Source: Corylus avellana
Taxonomy: Eukaryota > Streptophyta > Magnoliopsida > Fagales > Betulaceae
Assembly: GCF_901000735.1 (NCBI RefSeq)
Contig: NC_081543.1
Location: 23,641,515-23,705,514 of the forward strand
Length of the DNA: 64,000 nucleotides
Reading direction: 5' to 3'
The position numbers were made by a program, and so were the translations under genes. Shown in pieces: positions 35,525-46,300 of the stretch (position 1 is the stretch's first letter; every line of letters begins with the position of its first letter). The notes under the pieces were generated by a model, which ran no database searches, was not told the origin of the DNA, and worked only from the letters and a program-made list of their open reading frames with translations.

Positions 35525-36784
35525 TTACTATTTTCTACCCACTTAAACTTTTAAGATAAGTCGTGATTTAACTTAGTTTTCAAGCAAAAACTCTGAATTT
35601 GAACCATGTCTACGTCGTTTACTTAATTAAATATTTCACAAAAATGGCAATTTGCACGCCCTTGGATCAGAATTTAGTGCATAAACCCTGAAGTGGAGGA
35701 ATCTGATCAACTTCTCTAAATTCTGGGTTTCCTTAATTTTTTTGAGCTTTTCAAATAGCTATGTAACAAAATGACAGTGTTTTCCTTCAAACTGGGTTGG
35801 AGATGCTCCAAGGACACATATCATTATTATAGATCAATTTAGAAGAAATTCTTCTAGGCCCCAACCTAGTTTAAAGGAAAATTCTATTCATAACAAAATG
35901 GTGATACTGCACCTCATTTTAAAGCCATCTAAGAAGGGTGAATTAATTTCAAATATAGAATTGGGTGGTTCTCAAAGAGATGGTGTTCAAGTAGGATCTA
36001 TTTCACTTGGTGGTAACTGGTAAGATGCTAATTAACAACCCTTGGTAATTAAATTAAGTTGACCTTAATTATTCGCAAATCCTATTTTGAGTAGAGAGAC
36101 AAAATAAAAGATCAACTTAATTAAAATTAGGATGTTATTACTTTCTATTAGTTGTTTGATTTAAATCCTGAAAATAAAATCCAATTTTTTTTAGATTTAT
36201 TTTTTAATGTAAAACAACCCATAACAAGAAACTCATCTTCCAAGCAATTTATACAAGTTTTTAACATGAATATCTTTCATGACAACCAAAATACCTTTAG
36301 AAACATTAGAATCCCCACTTTCTCTTTAAGAAAAGAAAGAAGAAAAGAAGAATATAATGGTAGGTTTTATCTTGTGTAATCATAATTGTAATTCCTTATT
36401 AATTAATCATCAATCAAATTATATACAGTCTCAATGGTCAATTCAAGAAATTGGCTAAACCCGACAGAAGTAAGTAGGATGCAGGTGGATTTCTGTGGCC
36501 CCAAATTGTGTACGTTATTGATCCAATAAAATTGTCAAACTTTGATTCTATTATTAGCTTATGCATAACTAATTATTGACCTGATCAGTTTGAAATTCAG
36601 AATTCAACCAATGAAATTGTCAAAGTTTAAACCCCTAAGCAACCTAGCTATGAGACAAGTAAAACCTACGTACAAAGAAAGAGCCTAAAACACAAACATT
36701 ATAGTATTAACAATATTTAACAAACAAGCCTTATACTATACAAATAAAATATCCAGCACATGCATATTCTTCAAAGGTCTAATA
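33857..36784. other. Intergenic sequence, no gene recognised
   Basis: AT-rich spacer after the hAT remnant. It includes an (AT)n microsatellite at about 35480-35520. The open frame at 34936-35151 has no family features. The first few hundred bases may be the hAT 3' end; no inverted terminus was found. Confidence 0.4.
35480..35520. repeat. (AT)n microsatellite
   Basis: About 20 uninterrupted AT dinucleotides. Similar but shorter runs occur near 14898, 38919, 60733, 62034, 62718 and 62776. Confidence 0.9.
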
Positions 36785-37255
36785 CTAAGCACATGAAATA
36801 CCAATAGAAGTGGCTGTAAACCGCTCTGAGGTTGACCTTCTTACCAAGGAGCTGATCTCCGGGGAAATCCCAGTAAAATCAATCTCAGGAACTTCTGGGA
36901 TTGTGGTAAGAGCCTCAGACTTGTCGTAAACGATGTAAAACCCATCCTTGGATTGCTCTTGCACTCGAAGCACGGCGGTAGAAGTTGGTTTCGGCTTGAA
37001 CATGGACCGGAGGAGCTTGTGAAGTGACCGAGAGATCCTCGACGATTTTTTGGTCGGTGGCTGTGGCGGAGGAGGTGGAGCTGCACGGCGGTTGGGTAAA
37101 TGCGGCATGGATTGGGTTCTAGAGCATATTGCTGAGTCAAGTTGACGTTTAAACGAGTTGAGCTCAAACGAGTCGTATAGTGTGCTCCCACAATCCCATA
37201 CAAGGGACTTGGGTTTTTCATATTGGATTTCTTTGTGTTTTTGAGCTTCTTCCAT
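36785..37255 (-). CDS. Small conserved-looking plant protein of unknown function (156 aa)
   Basis: A single uninterrupted frame of 156 residues. It starts MEEAQKHKEIQYEKPKSLVW and has the plant-typical pattern SLVWDCGSTLYDSFELNSF near residues 17-35, a proline run APPPPPQPP near 60, a basic stretch KKSSRISRSLHKLLRSMFKP near 69-88, and a C-terminal SLVRRSTSERF. No signal peptide, membrane span or catalytic motif is visible. The basic central part and serine-rich C-terminus suggest a soluble regulatory or cytoskeletal-type protein, but this is a guess. The start is supported by a (GA)n-rich leader just upstream (37263-37285), common in plant 5' UTRs. A TATA-like run (CATATATATC in the minus sense) lies at about 37324-37333. 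I do not recognise a named family with certainty. Confidence 0.75.
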   Translation of the reverse strand: MEEAQKHKEIQYEKPKSLVWDCGSTLYDSFELNSFKRQLDSAICSRTQSMPHLPNRRAAPPPPPQPPTKKSSRISRSLHKLLRSMFKPKPTSTAVLRVQEQSKDGFYIVYDKSEALTTIPEVPEIDFTGISPEISSLVRRSTSERFTATSIGISCA

Positions 37256-39160
37256 TCCTTGTTAGAGAGAGAGAGAGAGAGAGAGGGGTTGTGTGGGTTA
37301 TATGAATAAATAAGAAAGGAAGATATATATGAGATTTGGCGAATAAGTTCCTTCCCTTTTCAAATGGTTGGTGAAGCTTCAAACGCGTTGGTTAAGACTT
37401 TAGAGCTAAACAAACAAAAGGACAGCCATATTTACAGTGATCACGCCCTCCAGATAAGGACCATTAGATCATGGCTTTCCATGTGAGAGCTTTTCATTTC
37501 TTGAGGTTGCATTTATTGGGAAAGATGGTTCCGCGTAGACTACTCTTCTATCTTATTCTAATAATAATGACTTAAAATATTAGGATTTAGATATATTGTC
37601 TTTCTGATCGACCTTAACAAGAAAATATAATTATTTTAGCTATTAAATGTCACTGATCATCATAATATTTACGGGTATATATAATGCAAAATAACACTAA
37701 AAAGTCCAAAGAAAAAAATAAAAAAAAGATTTGGGCACGATCGATGCAAAAAGTTTGGTTTGCCTCTAGCTAAAAAATCATGAATGATCTCATGCATGTA
37801 CAAAAATAAACAGTTAGTAAATCAAATATTTGACTTTAGACTTTAATGCATTTGAATGAATGAATGAAATTTCACTTAAAAAAAAAAAAAAAAAAAGTTT
37901 TTTTATTTTACTTTTAGTCCAAAGGATCCTGCCTTGTCGAGTTTACCGTAAAAAAATAAATAAAAAGTTAGTAAATCAAATATTATGAGTTATACCAAAA
38001 GCATATTTCTCTCATTAAGGGGTCTTACGTGGGCACTCGAACTAGAAAGTTTTGGAAACTTCACTTATATTTGATTTCTCATCACATTTGCAATCATTTT
38101 CTTAAACTTTAAAAACAAAAAAAACAAAAACAAAACAAAACAAAACTCTTAATACTGGTTTCCAGGTTTAAAAAGTTTTCAATGTAAAAAATCCTAACGG
38201 ATGACATAAAAATTCCTAAAATACCCATGTTTATAAAAATTGATATTTTGAACCGTCTGTACGTGTCCCATGGCCAAGCTTGGACGTGGGTGTCTCTTAG
38301 GCCAAGTTTTTTTTTTTATTATTTAAAAATAATAATTAATTTTATATTATTTAATAAGGGTAATTTTAAAATTTTAAAAATTTTAAAGCAGTATAAAATT
38401 AAGACATTTCATCACTTTACTTTATGATTTAACCTCAAACCCTAACCATAGAAAACATTAATTGTAAAGTTTTTAAAGTTAGATACCCAACATTGAGAAT
38501 TTTTAAACTTTAAGAGAATAATTACAAATACTAAATTTCCAGAAAAGGATTTAAGATTTAGGTTGAGAGCTTACTATTGGAGAACTTTATAGGGTATAGA
38601 TAAACTAGTATAATAATATGATCATGATCATCATGATCATCAAGTGCATAAATAATTACCTTGTTCCTGCTTTGCACTTTATGATTGCTTCTCAATTAGG
38701 GTATCTCTAGAGCAAAAAAAATAAAATAAAATAAGGGCATCAAGAAGAAGATATTATTCTCAAATTGTTTATGGACCCACGACTTTATGTTTTCACTAAT
38801 TATGAGTATCTCTCTCTCTCTTTGACCCTACATTCACGGATGGAACTCAACTGTATTTCTTTCCCAATAATATCTTTGGTGAATCACATGATGGTTATTC
38901 AAAGCTATGAGCAATAATATATATATATATATATCAGATTATATTAAACAAGAAAAAAAAGGGATAATTTGTTGCCAGCAATCGCATTGATATATATATC
39001 ATAGCTTTGGCCCTTTTATTTATCTATATTTTCCTCTTAATGGCCCTCACTATATGCCCTATTTTAATGAACGTGCTTTTGCACGAGGCTCATGTAATGG
39101 GGAGAAGAGCTAAGGAGAGAAGAAACCACCCTATAGAACATATATATACACGAGAACTGA
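37256..39160. other. Promoter side of the 156-aa gene and intergenic spacer
   Basis: The first 100 bases are the GA-rich leader and likely core promoter of the minus-strand gene. The rest is AT-rich with poly-A tracts (37877-37896, 38115-38150) and no coding sequence. Confidence 0.4.
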
Positions 39161-39164
39161 TTCA

Positions 39165-39252
39165 CAGCACGCGGCGTGCACGCCCGTGCAAAAAAAAAAA
39201 TTTTTTTAAAAAAAAAGTTTTTGCACGGGCGTGCCACGCAGGCCACGTGCTG
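39165..39252. repeat. Hairpin with 17-bp perfect stem
   Basis: GCACGCCCGTGCAAAAA (39178-39194) is exactly complementary to TTTTTGCACGGGCGTGC (39218-39234). The loop is A/T only. Outer bases CAGCAC and GTGCTG extend the pairing imperfectly. The stem is GC-rich in an AT-rich spacer. It may be a tiny MITE or a structured RNA element; nothing decides between them. Confidence 0.7.
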
Positions 39253-39399
39253 TTTATCTTTACCCATATATACACTGCCCTTTTTGGGACAAGAGAAGGA
39301 TCCATGTAATGGGGTTTGTGCAAAGTGTGTGATTTTTCAAAGGTCGGTGTTTTGTAAGGTTATAACTTTTTACACGATTTACAAATTTAACATACAATT

Positions 39400-39705
39400 A
39401 AAGAGTTAGAGTTGTGGAGTTTAAGCCATCTAATTAAATAGGTCGGGTTAGGGTTGATCTACATATCTTTATACCCATACTTCAACATGACCTGAACCCG
39501 ACACGCGATATAATAATTAACAGTTTTTGACATAACCTAAGAATTTGACAAAAACCCAGTACAAAATTAAAGAGATAAGGTTGAGAGGTTTAACCTATAT
39601 AATTAAATAAGCCGGGTTATAAGATTGACACATATAATCTTATACCCATGCGTTGACATGACTCGAACTCGACACACAAGCATAAATTGTCACCCCGACC
39701 TTTTC
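39400..39705. repeat. Degenerate tandem duplication (about 150-160 bp unit)
   Basis: Two diverged units share AATTAAAGAG..., TAATTAAATA(A)G(G/C)C(G)GGTT, CTTTATACCCATAC / CTTATACCCATGC and CATGACCTGAACCCGACAC or CATGACTCGAACTCGACAC. The end, AAATTGTCACCCCGACC, resembles a hAT-like terminus, so it may be a decayed hAT MITE. Confidence 0.4.
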
Positions 39706-39709
39706 CTTT

Positions 39710-40863
39710 TTTAAACCACAACATTTTAAGGGCTCTAAAGAGTGTTTATAATCGTGTTCCCATTAGAATGTATAGGACGTGTAAAATGTAACTATTATAA
39801 ATCGTGCGTTGCTACGTTTATTGTAGACCTATTCCATTGCTTTCCCATTTATTATGTGTCTCTTTCTCTTATTAAGCCACTACACTTTTGGACCAATTAG
39901 ATTAGATTCAAGTGGTTTTGGTGTGTATGACATCTTCAAATATCTAAATTAATTTTTATTTTTCTTAATAGATTGCCTTTTCGATATTTTCTTATTATTA
40001 TAATTAGGTTGCCTTGCTCAGCACACCTCATCACCTTGTCTTCTTTGTCACACCTTACCTTGACTATAAACACAACCCAATGTAATGCAATATATTAGAC
40101 ATTTATATTTTAATTTTAACATGGCACAACAGCATAGGTCATAAGTTTAAAGCGTAAAAACTTTTAATTTAATGTATCGAATTTTTAAATTTTTTTTATA
40201 ACGTCAAATCCTAATAGAGGGGTGTGAAATTTTAAAAATATTCTCATTAAAAATGAATAAATAAATAAATAAAAATAATAAAATAATAATTAATTAATTA
40301 ATTTAAAATTAAAAAAATTAAAAAAATTAAAAAATAAAAATAAAAATAAAAATAAAAATAAAAAAGAGAGAAAAAGATGGCCTAGTCCCACCTTATGACC
40401 CACTACCCCGTGGGTCACCAAAACCTGTCATTTGTCAAGTCGTGAGCCACCGTAGGTCACAAGATGACCCAACACGGGTCACTTTTTAAAATTTAAAATT
40501 TTAATTATGAGTAAGTTTAGAATTATTTAAAATTTTTAAAGATATAAAGGTCAATATAATATAACTCTTACCATTTGATTTAACTCCAAACCCTAATGCA
40601 GGGGTGACATTACAAAAATTTAAAAATTTAATACATTAAATTTGAGTCTTTAAACTTTGAATGGAGTATTAAAAAGAGTTATAAAAGTTTACGGAGTTTA
40701 AGTGAAGTTTTCTCTTATTTTATTCTGCCCAACACTTGTCTTCTTTTATTAACCTTTTATTCACCTACCGCCATATCCTTCGGACAACATTGTTCTCCCC
40801 TCTATGAGCCATCAAATCTGCATGCCTGTTTCACACACCTCTAAAACTATAACGTTCACTTTA
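39710..40863. other. AT-rich intergenic sequence
   Basis: No gene. It holds simple AAATA/AAAAT tracts (40255-40370) and scattered short inverted motifs. Confidence 0.4.
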
Positions 40864-41123
40864 TTTAAACAAGGTGAAACTTCACAAAAATTCCCCCGAA
40901 CTTTTACATACGTTTTGAAAATATTACTGAAGTTCAAAAACTCTCAATTAATGGTATGATCAAATTTTCAATTTTTTTTAATTACCTTATTTTGTTAAAA
41001 TTTTCAGTTAAATCTTATCAAAATTTAATAGAAAATTCTAATAGAATTAGGGTCATTGAAAGAAATTGAAAGTTCGTCACCCTTAATTGAGAATTTTTAA
41101 ACTTTGGGACATAGTGTCAAAAC

Positions 41124-42454
41124 TAGGGGTGTCAATGCGGGCGGTTAAAAACCGCCCGCTAACCGCTAACCGCTTCACCGTATTAACCGCTAACCGTCTA
41201 ACCGCTATAACCGCCTAATGGTTAGCGGTTATTGGGTTTACTAACCGTAACCGCTAACCGCCTTTTTATATAATATATTTTTATAATTATAATTATAAAA
41301 ATATTTATACATATAACATAATCACTTGATCATTAAATCACAATTTTTTTTAAAAATAATTAAATCACAATTTGAGTATTAATATATTATCACTATAATT
41401 TATATGATTATATCATATAATCACTTGATTATTAAATCACAATTTTTTTTAAAAATAATTAAATCACAATTTGAGTATTAATATATTATCACTATAATTT
41501 GTATGATTATATCACATGATCAATTGATCATTAAATCATTTGATTATATAATAACAAATTATACATATATAATATGACATAAGTCATAAGTATACCAATT
41601 TATACTAATACAACAATTAAATATCTAGAGACTTATTTCCAATGTATGTTATAAACTTATAAGTCTATATAAGTCTACATATGCATATGAATAATATAAA
41701 TGTATAATATCAATACTTAATCATATGATTCAATGACAATTCAAATATTTTATTCAAGACTTCAAGTGAATCATATTATTAATGTACAATGATGATATGA
41801 TCCGTATAATATCAAATTAAGTAATTGATATTGGATTAAACAATGACCAATTAATGTGTTACTTATAAACACAATTTAAGTATTAATGTATTATCATTAT
41901 ATGTTGTAACAGTTGTTTGAATTCTGAACTTTTTTTTTATATGTTGTGTTGAATTTTTTTTATATATATACGTTGTTTGTTTTTTTTTTTAAAAAAAAAA
42001 ATTAACGGTTTATGATTTAATATTTAAGGAAATTTTTTTAAAGTACGAGTAAATGTAAATTTTGGGTCAAATATTTTTGATTTTTCAATATGAGCTCTTT
42101 TTATAGCAATTGGGCCCAAGAAGACACTAAAAATACCCCCAAAATATATATATAATTGCTATAAAAAGAGCTCATATTGAAAAATCAAAAATATTTGACC
42201 CAAAATTTACATTTATATAGGGTAAAAAAAAAGCCCAAAAAGGCCCAAAAGAAAGCTAAAAAACGCCCAAAAAGCCCAAAAAAAAGCCTAATTTTGAAAA
42301 AAGATTAGCGGGTGATTATCTATTTCACTAACCGCTAACCGTTAACCGCTAGGCGGTTAGCAGTTGTGGTTAGTGAAATCTACTAACCGCTAAGGCGGTT
42401 ACGGTTAGCGGTTATTGCCAATAACCGATAACTGTAACCACCTTGACACTCCTA
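41124..42454. mobile_element. Non-autonomous hAT-like element (1331 bp)
   Basis: Termini TAGGGGTGTCAA and TTGACACTCCTA are inverted repeats. The flanking 8-mers GTCAAAAC and GTAAAAAA agree at six of eight bases, fitting a decayed 8-bp hAT duplication. Subterminal zones at both ends are packed with TAACCGCTAACCG / CGGTTAGCGGTTA repeats. The interior is AT-rich and non-coding. It includes a direct tandem duplication of about 94 bp (about 41325-41515, with AATTAAATCACAATTTGAGT) and a perfect inverted repeat at 42051-42214. Confidence 0.8.
42051..42214. repeat. Perfect 61-bp inverted repeat
   Basis: The left arm 42051-42111 (starting AAATGTAAATTTTGGGTCAA) and right arm 42154-42214 (ending TTGACCCAAAATTTACATTT) are exactly complementary over 61 bp, with a 42-bp spacer. 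Perfect arms inside an otherwise decayed element imply a recent inverted duplication or gene conversion. Its transcript would fold into a long hairpin. Confidence 0.9.
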
Positions 42455-42539
42455 GTAAAAAACAAGTGAAAGTTCAAAGAGTTTTGTGAAGTTTTCCCTT
42501 TAAACAATAACTCTCTATAGAAAATATCTTCGAACCACT

Positions 42540-42690
42540 AATGTGGTCAGATTTTGAAATGAACGTCACGAACGAGGATCCCCAGCAATTTGGGCAATGG
42601 ATGTGAGAGTGCCTATATTGGTCCACCTGCGTGACCCAACAAAGGAAGATTTTGCTACAATCCCCAATCTTAAACTTTAAGAAGGTGTTT
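42540..42690 (-). pseudogene. Possible LINE scrap
   Basis: The minus strand reads FKIGDCSKIFLCWVTQVDQY, similar in pattern to the F-x-IGDGSKIFLWWD stretch that follows the reverse transcriptase in plant LINEs. The bases AAGGAAGATTTTG and the nearby CCCCAA(T/C)CTTAAA(C/A)TTTAA also occur at 47870-47900, at the edge of the LINE in the intron. Short and uncertain. Confidence 0.35.
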
Positions 42691-43272
42691 GGTCGCGAAA
42701 TGAGTATTCTATTAGGAAAAGAAATGTCTATTTCTATCCATCGTGTATTTCCCACATCCCTTTCCCGCAATCTTATTTTGGCCCTCATGATCATCAAAAT
42801 CCCAGCGGCTGCAGCCTTTTTCCCTACAGGCAAATATCGTAGCATGTCAATGCATGGTACTGTGAGCAGCTATGGATTTTATTTCTAGTTATCCGTCTAA
42901 ACTCTGCTTTGTACTTATAAGCTCATCTCTACTTTTCTGGTGAAATTACAAATTTCATCTGTATTTGATTTTCAGTATCAATAATGAAGATGAATAATGG
43001 CTGAGTTATTAAGTTTGTATGTAATTTTAGTTTCTTGTGAACTGAAAAGCATGCCCTTCCTTAAGCCAATCTTGCACCACAGAGTTCTCCGATCGATTTG
43101 ATTACCATATTTATCCACTCAAATTCTCTTATAAATATGAGTTTTTTGTATTATAATTTCATCAATTGGATAAGAGAAAAACGTCGCATTTAGGAGTTTT
43201 AATCTGTGAACGTAAATCATAGACCGAACCAAGTAAAATCTTGATCTCTCTCTTTATTTTCTTTTAATCTTC

Positions 43273-43278
43273 TTTATT
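43273..43278 (-). terminator. Candidate poly(A) signal of the GABA-transporter-like gene
   Basis: AATAAA in the minus sense, about 80 bases after the stop codon at 43357-43359, followed by an A/T-rich region. Position and sequence fit a plant near-upstream element. Confidence 0.5.
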
Positions 43279-43356
43279 TATATTATTTTTTTCTTTCACA
43301 CGGCAAGGGGTTAATAACTCAGTGAATTTGAAAGCAAGACTTAGTGTGATTCATAC

Positions 43357-46300
43357 TTAACCAACTACATTACTGCTAAAGAGCTTAAACTCGTTGGCAT
43401 CAAGAACCAATTGCCTAACAGAAGAGAAGGAGCCCATGATTCCTGTCCCAGTGAAGATGATGATAATAGAGATGTTAATCCAATAGATGAGGGATGATCT
43501 TGGAGGCTTGTAAGTCATGTTGTAGAGAAGCATTGGGAGGATGAAATCCAGAGGGATGAAGCCAATTGCTCCTACAACAGCATTAATGTCTCCAAAGAAT
43601 GGAAGCATTGCTGCGAAAAACCCGCAGAATATCATGTACAGCGTCCGAAGAATTAGCCGAGGAATAAGATTCCTTCTAGAAAACATCCCTTGTTTCACAT
43701 CGGCTGATTTTTTCTCCATGATCTCATAAGCCACTTGAGAATAAACCTGTGTTATGTTGCAGACATTTACCTCAACCAAAACCTGAAATATTGGATGTGC
43801 AGAAAGCAGAGGAATTGATTGATGGTCAAGTCATGTGCAAGCTTACCAGGCCAATGGCAAAGAGCTGAAGGAGAACAAAGATCACAGCGAGGCCAAGAAC
43901 CCAGACTGGAGCCAAAGAAGGTCCATCATCCGGCATTAGGCTCTTGAGAATGTTCGCATTAGATTTGTTTCCGAACAACCAGTATCCCGTCGCTGCAGCC
44001 GAGTAGAAGGTGATGAAAATTACAGAGTAACACATCAGAAGGCCTTTTACCATCTTCCCAGTTGCAGGTGGAGCAAGAGTTGCCTGTATTGATGGTTTGG
44101 CAGAATTAAAATCAACAAGCATTGAGAAACCATTTCTCGACTCTAATTCTTTGATTGTTGATATCATCTAAACAACCTACTATTCTACCACAATGTCAGA
44201 AATGAGTCAACACCTGCATTGCCATCATGTCCAATTATGCAGTTTAATTAGTTAAAAAGCAACGAGATCATGTAGCCTAGTTGTTCCTAATTCATCAGAG
44301 GTGCCACATAAGCCTATAGAAAAAGAAAGCTTGAAATCTTACAACTAAAGGAAGGCTTCAGAGGAAACATAAAGCTTTATTCAGAAGCTATAATTACTTG
44401 TATTTCAGGGAGTATCCCATTCCCAAAAATGGCAGCTAAAATTGATATTGAAGTAAAGGCACTGAAAACCCTTGCCAACTTTGAGGATTCCAAGGAGTAT
44501 TCCCTTTCAGGGGGATTTTTTGAGGTACCTGCAGGAAAGATGGAAAATTGTCTAATCAATAGAACAAATTAGACTAAAGTATTGAAAACAAGTTAATTAT
44601 TTTCCAAAATTAAAATAGGAAAAACAACTATAATCTTCAAGGAGCTATTAGATATCAGTAGTTCTTGGCCATTCAAGACAAGTGCATCAAATGAGATGAC
44701 TACATCATCTATGAATTTCGATCTAATTATGTTACATCATCCACTTATTCTCATAACTATTACCCAATTACAATCAAACTTGTGTAATTCTGACAAGATT
44801 GCTGCAATCCAAGCAGCCAGAAATGGACACCTTAGTAGCTTTCTTCATAATTGGAAATATAATGCATGACTAGTTGATATAAAGGAAGATTGGAATACGA
44901 GTATGTTCATTTCGGTACATACCTACATAGATACAAGCACCAACCACAAGGAAAGTGTAGCCCAAGCTGAGAAGCAGCGAACCCAGGTTGATGTGTCTGA
45001 GAGAGTGAAAGCTTGGAAGCTGAGAGAGAACTATCATTGCAAGTGTCACCATTGCTATGAACTCGTACAATTTCAGGGACCCATGGGGGAAAATGTTCGA
45101 ATACAAGATCTTTTTGACAGCCGAGAGAGAGAGAGAGAGAGAAAAAAAAAAAAAAATTAAAGGGTCATTGGGAATTACCAAAAGGCACAAAAAGAAGATA
45201 AATTTTGGATTAAAATTACATTCTTTTTTCTTATTCTCCAAAGGTAATCATATTTTAAACCAAAATTAACCAGCAACAGACCTTGTGGGACAGTAACCAT
45301 CCATCTGATGATGGAAAATTTGAGAAAATGACTGAACTGAACAATCTATAATGGTATTATATCTTTATCTTCGAAAAACGTATATGCAGATACCAGATGG
45401 CACTCACTTGTCTCCCACCAACTCCAAAGAGCAGCACTCACTTGCTAATAAACAGATAAAAGTAGTAGAACCTATCAAAAAATCAAAAAATAAAGGTCTA
45501 GTAAACATACTTCAATACATTGCCCTGCAAGCAAAATCGCTCCTATTCCAATTCCAGTGTTGATAGCCGTTTGGATTAATATTACAAAGTAAAACATCCA
45601 TCCCGACCCTGTAAGAACAACAAAGCAACAAAGTAAAGAGAAATGATCTTTTTACATCTCTTGTAATCTCCATACATCTCTTTTTCTAATCAACCATTGG
45701 ATCTGTTACAAGAGATATACATATAACAGGTGTTCAAAGTAAATGATATATGTTCTTTCAGTTTTTGTATTCAAGAAAATAAAAAACAAATAGCTTAAGT
45801 AAACTTACTTTTCTAAGATGTGACCACACATCATTCAAATTGTCTGATGTGATCCACACACGTGTGACTCAAATTGTCATTATATTTTTTGTTATGAATG
45901 AATTTTATTAACAACCAAACAAAGAATACTACACACTCCAGCAAGTTGCTAGAACCCCTTATGCCAAAAGGCTACATAATCGGCAAGCAAGCCAAAAAAA
46001 CACCGAAATCCTCTAACAGCAAGCAGTAGAGTAGCAGCTATCCTATACAAATTTGCTACCTCTGGCTAAACAGAAACAACTCACAAAGGAGAAACCCAAT
46101 ACCAAAACTAAAACAGACAATCAAACATTATCTGAAAGACTAAAAAAGGATAGCAGCAGCTCTAGAACAGCAACCACCCGCAATTCCCGCTTTGCAGAAA
46201 CAGCAGCTCCACAGAACTAGACTAAACCTACACAACAACTCCACAATATCACCAGCAGCCGAACCAACCAAACAGGGAAACAACCAAGAAGACTACAAAC

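Larger units (their letters stand above)
40873..42498. mobile_element. MULE-type MITE split by a nested hAT element
   Basis: The outer arms are GGTGAAACTTCACAAAAATT at the left and AGTTTTGTGAAGTTTTCCC at the right, inverted to each other. TTTAAACAA flanks them exactly (40864-40872 and 42499-42507), a perfect 9-bp target duplication. With the nested hAT (41124-42454 plus one 8-bp duplication) removed, the MITE is about 290 bp and largely palindromic: the sequence near 40940 recurs inverted near 41070-41100. It is the same family as the remnant at 9088. Confidence 0.85.
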
